Assembly: GCA_963580455.1 (NCBI GenBank)
Contig: OY756967.1
Location: 23,916,022-23,980,021, forward strand
Direction: 5' to 3'
DNA: 64,000 nucleotides
Origin: Euonymus europaeus
Taxonomy: Eukaryota; Streptophyta; Magnoliopsida; Celastrales; Celastraceae
Position 1 is the stretch's first letter, and each line of letters opens with the position of its first letter. Made by a program: the position numbers and the translations under genes. The notes beneath the pieces were generated by a model. That model searched no databases, was not told the DNA's origin, and worked only from the letters and a program-made list of their open reading frames with translations. Below are positions 32,384-42,558 of this stretch, piece by piece.

Positions 32384-34982
32384 TTAAAGGCTATCTCCAT
32401 CTTCAATTGCAAATGATGTATGCCTGCCTTTCTTGGCATCTCTCACTGGAAAGTCTGCAGAATGGTGAGAGGGGACTCGTCTTTCTCTTAAGTCTCTTCG
32501 GATATTCCACAGTACCTCTGCACTCGCTTGCATGGATGGTCTTGAGTGTCTGGAGTTTGCAAGGCATTGCTGGGCCAATTTGAGGACCCCCTCCATTGCC
32601 ATGTTTGATGCTGGACTCCTCCATAGCCTAGGATCCATTGCAATTATTGCATCTCCTTCTCTTAATCGTTGCATTGCCTATGATAGACAGTTTTAATAAG
32701 CTTCAAGGAGTGTAATTTATTGAGTTGTGTAAAACAATATTGTAACTGATGGAAAATTCTTATCAATGCAATGATGCTCGCAAGTATCAGAAATATTCCA
32801 ACATAAAACATGCAGGGTGGTCGAGTCTTTCCAGGGAATAAATAAAAACGACCAGGACAAAAAATTATGGACATACTATGTGTTGAGATGCTAGTTACCT
32901 AATATACTTGTCTTATTGATTGATTTCAAACTTTTCACTGATATAGAGAACAAAATTGTTCACAACACATAAGAGAGGCCATATAAAGATGTGTGACAAA
33001 ACAGTGCGACTATAATGGCTTCATGTGATGGATGTCCTAAATGCAATTCTCATTGGATGACTACTGTTTCGAGAGAATAGTAAGCTTCCACTTCATGTAC
33101 AGATACATAAAATCCATGTAGGGAAGTACAAGTTTTTGCAGTAAATCAGTTTGGTGATCTTTTTTGGAATTTTCAGAGTACTTACCCATTTTATCGTTAC
33201 TCTCTCCCTTGGTGGTTTCTTATGCTCAATCGGGTGTCTTCCTGTCATCAGTTCGACAAGCAATACGCCAAAGGAGTACACATCACTCTTTTCAGTAAGT
33301 TGATACGTTCTAAGGTATTCAGGGTCCAAGTAGCCTGCTGTTCCTTTTACTTGAGTTGAGATATGAGTTGCATCAAGGTCTTCTCCCCTCAAACGAGCAA
33401 ACCCAAAGTCCGTCACTTTGGCTCGAAGTTTCTCAGTGATGAGAACATTTGATGATTTTATGTCTCTGTGGATCATTGGATTATCTGTCAACACCACAAG
33501 TGAGGTTCAAATTGATTGTCACAAAGGGTAAACAAATTCGTATTCGCTACAATTTTACCCATCCGTGAACTGTTCAACAAATCAGAATCCACCTTCTGTA
33601 TATCCTAGAAGGCATATTAGCACTACTAATGATTGGAACTCATGGGCATTCATTACTATCAGGAACCAAATACATACCAGAATACATATGAAGATAGGTA
33701 ATTGCATGAGCAACATCAATGGCAATGTCCAGGCGCGCTGCAATCTCAAGTTCATTTCCCCGGGTGCCTGCATTAGTACACTATTTTGAATACAGCTCTT
33801 CATGGGAAATATAATGAAACCTAGCCTGCTAATATAAGCAATTCTAGTTATTCCTATAAAGATGATAAATCATAAATCGGATGTTTTGGCATAATAACCT
33901 CACTGGGTCACTAACAAATATCCAAGAACCGTCCTTGGTCATACTCACATCCAGGTACTATCAATTTTATTAATAATTTGATAAATGTCCATTGCCTTCC
34001 CTTACCGTCCAGATGTTCTCGAAGAGTTCCGTTGCCAACATATTCAATCACAATCGCCCATTCATCTGCATGCTCCATATATCCATATAATTTAACCAGA
34101 TTTAGATGCTCAATCTTTGACAGAGTCAGTATTTAGTTCTTGAAATCCTGCAGCGAATGCCTACCAAGTACATACTTGTCCTGCCAATTCAAGCATTATA
34201 AATTTACACAAACACTATTGCATTGTGAGTTACTCAAAACATTGTTACTGTAAGTGTAAGAACATATCTTGCATTCCCAGCAATAGTTCTAACAGTAAAC
34301 AATTGGGGATACAAATTTAGCTCTGCATTGACATGACTATATTACCTTTTTAGCACGCTTAATAGCAACGACTGTTCCATTTCTAAGCCTCCCCTTATAA
34401 ACTAATCCAAACCCACCTTCTCCAATCTTATTTGAGACAGAAATTATCAGTTGCCTTGAGAATTTCTTCAAAGGAGAAACTGTCTGTTTCAATTAGTCCA
34501 CTTGTGGTACTGGAAGAGCTGTAGGAACCGAAGGATTTGAGTTGTGATGAACTCCTAGTGTTGCTTGTTGAAGCATCAGATAGAACTGCAAATAATAAGG
34601 AAATTAGGGAGCCTTTTATTTTCTAGCATTTCATTTCAAGAAAATTTTTACACCATATTAGACCAAATGGCATCTATTTTCATTTCCAGAAATCGAAAAG
34701 ACCCAAAAGTGACCAAACACGTATGCACTATCATTGAGCAATACAGATAGGTACAAACTTACTTGAGATTCCTCTGGCTTGACTGTTGTTTCTAGGTTTT
34801 GTAACGCTTGCAGAGCTAATTGAAGTTGGCTTTTCGTGCCGAATTAGAAAAGCAGCAAGAACAACTTTTTTTACTTTCTTGGCAGCAATTTTAATAAATT
34901 TCGGTAGAGAATGATTTCTGTTTGGGTGATTGTTTGTTCTGGAATTGGATTGGAGAGAGGAAGACATCGGAGCCAGAAGCAA
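32384..34982 (-). pseudogene. Calmodulin-binding receptor-like cytoplasmic kinase (CRCK type), apparently broken
   Basis: Six exons are recognisable: 34982-34763, 34585-34346, 34180-34006, 33767-33678, 33484-33186, 32677-32384. They would encode a Ser-rich N-terminus, [12 protein letters not shown], the glycine loop IGEGGFG, VVAIK, HRDIKSSN, DFGFARL, GTAGYLDPEYL and a tail after subdomain XI. Two lesions are visible. In exon 2 one extra base between ATDNF and the glycine loop shifts the frame and brings a TAA at once (about 34437). In exon 3 the position expected for the alpha-C glutamate (FKNE) is TAA (about 34128-34130). The other exons join in phase and the catalytic residues look conserved, so decay is recent or the lesions are assembly errors. 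Arabidopsis CRCKs are cytosolic Ser/Thr kinases that bind Ca2+/calmodulin; At5g58940 (CRCK1) lies in the collinear region. Confidence 0.78.
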
Positions 34983-35286
34983 CCTTCCAGCTGCGGAGGG
35001 TGTGGCGTTTTATGCCGTTGACCATCTCAGTTGCTTGTTTTATCATTAATCAAAATATGAATTGTTGTTAGACGGTTAATCCAATACGTTTTGTTGCCTT
35101 CACGTTCTCTGTTTTGCAAGACGGAGTCGAACCGAATTGCTCTTGGTGATCGATTGGAGGAGGACAATTGGACACGTGGATGCACCTGAGTTTTTTTAGT
35201 TTAAATTACCCAAGTAGGCAAGTAATCACCAATCGACCATTTATTATTTAACCCATTTTAACGTATAAGCCTCTAATGTCCTCTCA

Positions 35287-35535
35287 TACAAATGCCTCTC
35301 AAGCCCATGGATCTGCTATTGGACTTTCGCTCTTTTACTCGTATAAAAGCCTCTGAAGCCCATGGATCTATTAAGGATCTAGAAAATAGGTTTAGGAGGG
35401 GCTAAGTTACCAGAGGAAGCCAAAGTTACCAAGAGTTCGGAAGCAGAGCTTTCGGTTTTTTTTTTTTAAAGTTAATGGACTTGCGCTCTTTAGCCTACTC
35501 GTATAAAAGCCTCCGAAGCCCATGGATCTGTCGAG
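35287..35535. repeat. Three copies of a ~30-bp direct repeat
   Basis: The word agcccatggatctg, preceded by tataaaagcctc or tacaaatgcctc, occurs at about 35287-35315, 35342-35371 and 35500-35531. Spacings of 55 and about 158 bp suggest a local duplication. There is no ORF. Confidence 0.7.
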
Positions 35536-36369
35536 GACTTGCACTGGAGGAGGGGAGAGAGATACAGCAAATAGATATTGATTACTGCGGCTTGTAGTAT
35601 TGTCAATCTTCAATCTTAATGCAAGATGAGAGTGGCATCCTCATTCTGCTTAGCTTACTATAACACTTGTCAGCCAAGTTGCAACTTGCAAGACACATAA
35701 TTTCGAGTTTTGCCCAACGACTGGTTCTTAATTATAATTTGACTGTAGTTACTAACTCCTGTAGTGCTTTTCTTTCCCCCCAATCAGCACATTCAAAGTT
35801 GATGTGTTCTAATGTTAACAATTTAGCTTGTGTTGCCTCAGAAGAAGAAAAGATCTTGATGCAAGTCAAGTTATTTTTTATTCATTGATTCATATCTTCA
35901 TTACCGCTAGCTTACAAGCTCTAGCTAACGCTCTGCCAAACAAAATGAACGTCTGCTCCGTCAGCACCAATTTCTGAAAGTGTACATCCTTGAAGGTCTG
36001 GCAGGAAGCCGTAAAATAGTATTCAGGGATCTGCCAAGCAAAAATTTCATTTATCCATCATTAGGAAAGAAATTACATGACAGATGAGTAATTATCCTAC
36101 CATATAGTCGGCAAAATATGTTGCAATGAACACACTCTTTGATAAGTGAAGAAGGATTTATAGCCTAAAGGGACATCCAGCACAGTCAGTGTCTCTCTCT
36201 ATTTAGTATTTCTCATTGTAACTGAGTTACAGTAAGATCATGCAATGACGACTTCTATTTATGAATCTTCTCACTGAAAACAATTATACCTCGGATTTAC
36301 TTGACAGGATTCTGCAATACTCAGATCGCAAGTTCAAAGACTACAGTACGTTGCCAACCTCCCCAACCA

Positions 36370-36416
36370 CCCCCCCCCCCCCCCCCCCTCCCCCCAACCC
36401 CAAAAAAAAAAAAAAA
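36370..36416. repeat. Poly-C / poly-A homopolymer tract
   Basis: A run of about 20 C, broken by single T and A bases, is followed by about 14 A. The tract lies downstream of the transporter. Length errors are likely in any assembly here. Confidence 0.85.
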
Positions 36417-36513
36417 CAGACAATACTCCCAAAGCCTGAGCAAAAGAAAATAAACAAAGAACACAACTCACAAGCTTAAAACATTATCAGGGCAATAGAC
36501 AATACTCACTAGT

Positions 36514-39500
36514 TTAGTCAAAATTTACTCTCTCTCCAGTGGAGAAGATGATGTAGAAAAGGGCAGAGAGAAAATATAACAGCGATGTAAGCAGTAGGAA
36601 CCCACGGAAGGACCCCATCAGTTCAACAAAATAACCAGCACCAACTGTACCCAAAATAGCTGCAAATGTTCCAGCCGTATTTGATATACCTGAAATGAAA
36701 AGTGACAAAATGTTGTAAGCATGGAAACATGGTTTTCCCATACCATCAAAATCCAAACATGTTGTAAGTTGTCAACTTAGCTCCCAATATAACGTCTGTT
36801 GACGAAAACCAACAAAAAGAGGGAAAGGGCAAGGGAATTTGACCAATGAGTTACCACAGAAAGACCATTAATGGCAGCCGATGCTCAAGGAGACCACAGA
36901 AATTTTCGGATGGACTATGAAGGTTGTATATAAAATCACAACTTACTGGGAGAAGCAACTATAAGGACTGTTAAGAAGGAATACACTCAAATTCAACCCT
37001 AACTTGGATGTGATTCATGGATAGAAGGCATTTAAGGCAGATGCATTCATGATGACATGGAGGTTCAAAGGTGATCCCAGTACGTTGATGAGCCACGACA
37101 CACTAAACTTATAAGAGACAGAAAGCGCAATGTAATAAATATTCATTTGGAACACCAGGAAAACAGAATAACTGCTACATTCCTTAATTAATACCACCTC
37201 CTCCCAGATGGCTACAAGGAGGACCGTTTCAGGTCATAACATTATCTGTATGTTAACTAATGATATCAAACATATGATGTGTGAGATGAAATAAAATATT
37301 CTGTAGTACCATGTAAAACACCGGAATAAGGCGGAGCGATCTCCTGTAAACATAGAAGATGTTTAAAGGTTAGAGCAAAGTGGAAGTTTCATTTTTGTCA
37401 CTTGAAAAGTTCTTCTAGGACACCAACCTGAAGGTTTACAAGAAAACCAGAATGACTGAAAGATTTCAGCCCAACAGCTATAGTCAACCAAGCAGATCCA
37501 ATCCATGGATTTTTTGCTGCAGTTAAACCAATGAGGGCAATACCAGGACCTACAAAACCGATCGACTACAGAAAAGGAATAAACAATTATTTAAGTATAC
37601 AACTGAATAGAAAACTGAAGATCAGAAAGGCAAAAAACAAAAGATAAGTAACAGAAAATACAATAATTAATAATAATAATAATAATTTGTTAGGGACCTA
37701 TATACCAGACTTATATATGGCTTTTTTCACACTATTTACTGCAAAAGGCTAAGTATGGTGCAATTACTTTAAAGTGAGCTATAATCTTCTCCATGATGCC
37801 TCCAAGCTCATTCAAGAACCAAAAAGACTTCAGCAAAAAACTAGAATGGAAGTATAGTCATGATACAGACTGAAGCCACACCTGCATGATCTTCCGAGTC
37901 AAAGTGATGGTTGTACCTCTCCGTATTAACATGTCTGACCATACACCAGCAAAATATCCCATTACTGCCATCACAATCCATGGAGCAGCACTAAACCATG
38001 ATGCCTGTCTAAGGTCGACGTTGTATACCTGTCATGAAATGTCCTTTGTTTGTGAATAATTTAAGTATGAGAAAATGTGTCTAGTAATGGAATGATACTT
38101 GTTTTCCTTCTTTTTTCATAAAGGAGAGGGAAAAAAACAATTCAGCCCCAAAAGTTTTCCCTTACCGAGTTAAAGTATATTGGCATCCAGGAAAGAATAA
38201 TGAAAAAACCCTGCCACATTTGCACATACTACAATCAGTTCCAGCAGATACAGATTAATGGTAGAATGTGAATACAGAGTTCAACCCTAAGAGCCCTTGA
38301 CTTGGGGAAGCAGACAATGACCATTACAAGGTTGGGTTAATCCCAGGGATTTATGGCACATATTAAGAAAACCAATCACACAACTTTCATGATGTAATAG
38401 AGAGAAGTGTACGCGTACCCAGCTATGCATGGCATTTGCGACTATAAGAGACCACGTTGGCATTTTAGAAAGCAAGCGCCTGAATGGAGGAATCATTTTG
38501 GTTGTTGTTTCCACTGGAAAGGAACTCCGCCTATTGTTTAGTATGTATTCCAACTCATATTTTGATATCTGCCGACTACGGTCAGGGGTACTGGATGTTG
38601 CAGATAACCATACCAAAACCCAAAGGAATCCAGATAACCCAAAAATTATGAATGGTCCAAATATACCTCCTTTAGACATGAGAATCGGTGACAATGTCAG
38701 TCCTATTGCACTTCCAAGCTGAAATCCAGCCATTGCTATTCCAACAGCTCTGGCTCGTTCTGTTGGAGGGAACCATCTAGAATAAAAAAAATTATATCGT
38801 TTCTTCAACATTTTAGTGTTTTATCGAACCAAAAAGAAATTACTTAAGGTAACATGACACATGCCATCAAATCATCCTGCAATCGTCCAAGAAGAGTTGA
38901 GTACACTGTTAGTACCTTGCTATCATGTTGTTCATGCAAGGAAGCGCCACACCTTCTGCAATGCCAAGCATTGCTCGCATGGAAAGCAGAGCGCATAGAG
39001 AAGTTTCTGCAGCCCAGGGAGTGAGAAATGTGGCTAATGACCACAACGCCACACCTACTGCCATGACAGCCTTACCACCATAGTAGTCCACTAACGTCCC
39101 TCCGGCTATTGGTGAAACTAGGTATCCCCAAAGGAAAGCCGACTGCCACAATTCTCTATCAATGAGTCAAACACATTTTAACTAAACTACAAGTAGCTTA
39201 AACAAATTCATTGCAAGCAGTTCACAACTTCATATTAAAACCGTCAATCTGAATTCATATTGAAAACAGCCACTTCACTGCAAACCTAACTGACTCAGAA
39301 ACAGTTCAATAATGGAAGAATTCTTGAGTATCATGATGCAGTCAATTGATTGGAAGTTCACCCATCATAGTTGTACAATCACGTCATTTTGGAAAGAGGC
39401 ACAAAATGAAAAGGTGAAAAATAAGGCATGAGGTCATGCTAAAAAATTCTTTTCGATTTTGTGCAGCAATAAGAGATCATATAAACAACGGAGAAGTGTA

Positions 39501-40309
39501 AAATAATCAATGAACTAATGAACTATCCTGGAGCTCAATCAACAAAAGACCAAACTCAGACCAGAACTTTCGCATATGCCCAAACCTTTTGCACCAGGAC
39601 ATACACCTTTAAAGAAATACTAGCATAATCCGCAGCATAAAATTTAATTTTATATACAATTACCATTTCTGCCTCAAAAGTTTAGTATGAAGCTATGCAA
39701 CCACTGTTCTTTCGTCTTTCCCTATCCGCGAGTAGTACATTTAAGAAGCCTCAAGGAATACATATCACTAGTCAGAATAAGCGATTTCAATAAAAGGGAA
39801 AAAAACGAAGGAAGAATTTTCTTCCATACAAATATTCATTCAATTAAAGTAATACTCGGGAGGAAAAACTCAAACTCCACCTGAACAATGCCAGAGAACG
39901 ATCGGCTCCAACCATGAGCAAGAGACAACGGAACAATAGCCACGGACATTACCACTCGGTCCGCATTACAGAGCGCCAGTGCCAGACCAAGCATCGCCAC
40001 GACTTTGACCCTCTCTGACGTAATAAACTCAGTGAAACTCGGTGTCTGCTGCTCCCTTTCATCTGGAAACGAACCGAACTGACTGTTGTTTGAAGAAACC
40101 CTAGCTGGAGATGAGAGGACAGTGCGTAACTCGAGCAAGTGGCTCCGGAGATGAATTCCATGAGAAGTCGGATAAGCAAAGGAGACGTAGCAAGTTCGAT
40201 TCGATGATTCAAGGAAACGAAAACGGGATTGAAGGTTGCACAGTCTGGATTCGGAGAATTCGCCCCGAAAAAAGCCAAGCCCAGAATTCAAAGAAAGCGC
40301 AAAGTACAT
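36514..40309 (-). CDS. PHT4;3: PHT4;3-like anion/phosphate transporter (MFS, SLC17 type), plastid form
   Basis: Eight exons (40309-39881, 39142-38916, 38776-38419, 38210-38166, 38028-37882, 37565-37428, 37343-37310, 36689-36514) join in phase to about 517 residues. The first about 100 residues are Ser/Arg-rich and unlike the core, fitting a chloroplast transit peptide. The core has MFS segments: VVAMLGLALALCNADRVVMS, SAFLWGYLVSPIAGG with the LVDYYGGK loop, WFPPTERARAVGIAMAG, and GFFIILSWMPIYFN. PHT4 proteins move phosphate or organic anions, usually with Na+ or H+; the substrate of the PHT4;3 branch is less clear. The position beside SKI2 and a DUF740 gene matches At3g46980. The start is the first ATG of the open exon-1 frame and is not certain. 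Confidence 0.87.
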
Positions 40310-42040
40310 TTTTCATAGAGTTCTTTGTGAAATTAGACTCGCCTGCAGTCTGTAGAAGCCAATGGCGGATTATATGTCTACATCGTTGATAGTGAAATGA
40401 CTGGAACTGTTCTTTGCTGTGCGAAAGAGGTCATGGGCAAATGTGTAAATTTAACGTAAAAAAAGTTCTGATAAGCTGTACCGAATGACGATGTTCCTCC
40501 GTCTTCGATGCATATGGGCCAATTCCAGCTTCTGGCTACACAATTTAATGGGCTTAGGTTTGGTGCAAAAACTGAAATTAAATCAAAATGGGCTTCTCCA
40601 CAGCACACTCAAGTAAGCCCAATACAAAACGGGTCGACCGGTAGATCAAGGGATCTCAAATTATCCAGTACTTGCTTGCTGCTGTTGTCACGGGTCAATG
40701 GGAAACTCTTCCTTGTCATCCACATTTCCCATAGTACTGAAAACCATTCATTAATTCAAAAGAATCAAAACTTGAGCATTACCTCCACCAGCCAAAGCAC
40801 GTGAAACCCTCTCTGGAACCCATCGGACCTTGGTTCACTCGCCAATGTTAAAGTCTGCAACTTGTTTCTATTCAACTTGGAAACACGGGAGCTCAACTGC
40901 TCAAGCATATTCAGTAGGGCAGACAATTGAGTATTTGAGTTATATGGCGTCAACATAAACTACACATATGTCAGTCGGTATACCCAACTGTAGAGCGTGA
41001 AACCGATGATAAGCTGCCATGATCACTCTCCATATAGTTTTACAAGCCATCAAGATGGCTGGTCACTAAAAAAAACAAGAATCTCATATAAGAAACACAC
41101 AATTACTCAAGTGATCCACATCAAAACCGGAGAGAATAGAGATATAAAACCCATTTTGATTACACTCAACATAAAGAGATGAAAAACTTCAAATTCACTG
41201 ACAATCAAAGTTCACATAGGCGTGCGTGTTTACCTGAGAGTTAGCTAGAATAGCAGGCTTCATTGCCAGGGCTTTGAGTTGAACGAGTGTATAGCGGGCT
41301 CACAAGAATCAGAAAAGAATAAAAAAAATGAGGGAACCAGTGGATTAGAGATTATAGACATGGCTAGGGACCTATGGTAGGGAAGAGGTATACAATGAAC
41401 AAGATGGTCTGCGATTTAAAAAGACCACTTCTGTCATGGTTTATCAAAAACCTAGACTTTTGATACTCATCAATTGGGTTTTTAGCAAAACTGTCAACAT
41501 AGTCCCACTCCGAAGCGAGACAAAACTCAATTGTGATGTTTTGGGCTTATTTAGTGGGCTCTATTACCCATGTCGAAACGACACGTGGAGGCGAGAGCCT
41601 TGATGTTACTTGCTATGTTCAAGAACCCAATATAGAGAGAGTGCGTGGGACACATCACGAGAAAATCAAAGAAACACACAAAATGTTAAGGGGAAAATAA
41701 TGGTTGTTATTTGTTCCAGAAAATAAATATTATTAAAATATATGTCTTGTTGTGTAATAAAAATAAGACTTAATTGTAGAATTAATAGAGACATTAACAA
41801 CAATGTATCATTGTGGTTACCTTAATAAATGAACAAATAGAATACAAAACATAAAACAGATTTATCGCAAAGCTAGTGTTGATAAAAAAATGATTTTTGA
41901 ATTGGATAATATGAGTATTTATAAATTAGGATAATATTTGATATTTTAAAATATGACCCCCAGATATCTCTCAATTAATTCGGAGGGAATGTTAACCGGG
42001 TCATATATGCGTTTTTATAATTAATTATTAAAACACATGG
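40310..42040. other. Intergenic region with unassigned exon-like pieces
   Basis: On the minus strand, 40765-40956 stays open and reads LSALLNMLEQLSSRVSKLNR; it ends near a gtaatg donor. A second piece at about 41253-41282 reads MKPAILANSQ before a gtaaac donor. I cannot join them to a known family. They may be relics of a gene or chance. The rest (41300-42040) is AT-rich and featureless. Confidence 0.3.
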
Positions 42041-42203
42041 CATATATATTTGAGGGTAAAATGGGATCGTAATTTGGGTGGATGTAACATTGCTTTATAA
42101 AATATATGCATGTTCAAATTCATATTGTTTGAATTTTTTGACATACATAATTGACCAAACTCATATTGATTTAAATTCGGACGATTAAATTGAACAACAA
42201 TAT
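42041..42203. repeat. 163-bp direct repeat abutting the Ty3 element (left copy)
   Basis: This segment, starting catatatatttgagggtaaa and ending gaacaacaatat, is identical to 49519-49681. It ends at the base before the LTR begins (TGATGTCGG). The expected 5-bp TSD is absent: the bases outside the LTRs are aatat and catat. Confidence 0.93.
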
Positions 42204-42558
42204 TGATGTCGGTAATCTCTAAGAACTCCACAAATCCAGAAGATCCAGCAAACTACAGCGACACACACAGAAGAGATATGGACAGAAGAACAATACTGAG
42301 ATACAGAACATTCATATTCACCACTCAATAAGTTATCATTCCAGCCACAAGACTCTTCGCGAAGAGCTGCGCCAGAGCAACACTTTCAGTTCACAAAATA
42401 TTCTTCCCCCCCATTACAGCCACTGCCCTTAGGTTAAAATACAAACTTACACAAACAAAGACCAAAATGACCCCCACTTGGCAACAGATAAAAAGTTTGG
42501 ACCAATAAAAGACTTAACAAAACAAAAGACTTAGCAAGCTACTAATGTGACGTGGTCA
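42204..42558 (-). repeat. 3' LTR of the Ty3 element
   Basis: The 355-bp repeat has TG...CA ends (TGATGTCGG ... GTGGTCA on the + strand). It is nearly identical to 49154-49518. Relative to that copy it has at least three substitutions, lacks a short ctact-like insertion and has a shorter C run. Confidence 0.93.

Larger units (their letters stand above)
34983..36513. other. Intergenic region between the CRCK relic and PHT4;3-like
   Basis: This holds the CRCK promoter side, three copies of a short repeat (35287-35535, listed separately), a homopolymer tract at 36370-36416 and the 3' UTR of the transporter. No gene is seen. Confidence 0.5.

Noticed and set aside
38287..39151. Start codons implied by ORFs beginning at non-ATG codons (for example near 39151)
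   Set aside because: These are internal PHT4;3 exons that begin at splice acceptors; the apparent Met is TTG or similar.
42204..42208. Ordinary 5-bp TSD for the Ty3 element
   Set aside because: The flanking bases aatat and catat do not match; only the 163-bp repeat is shared.
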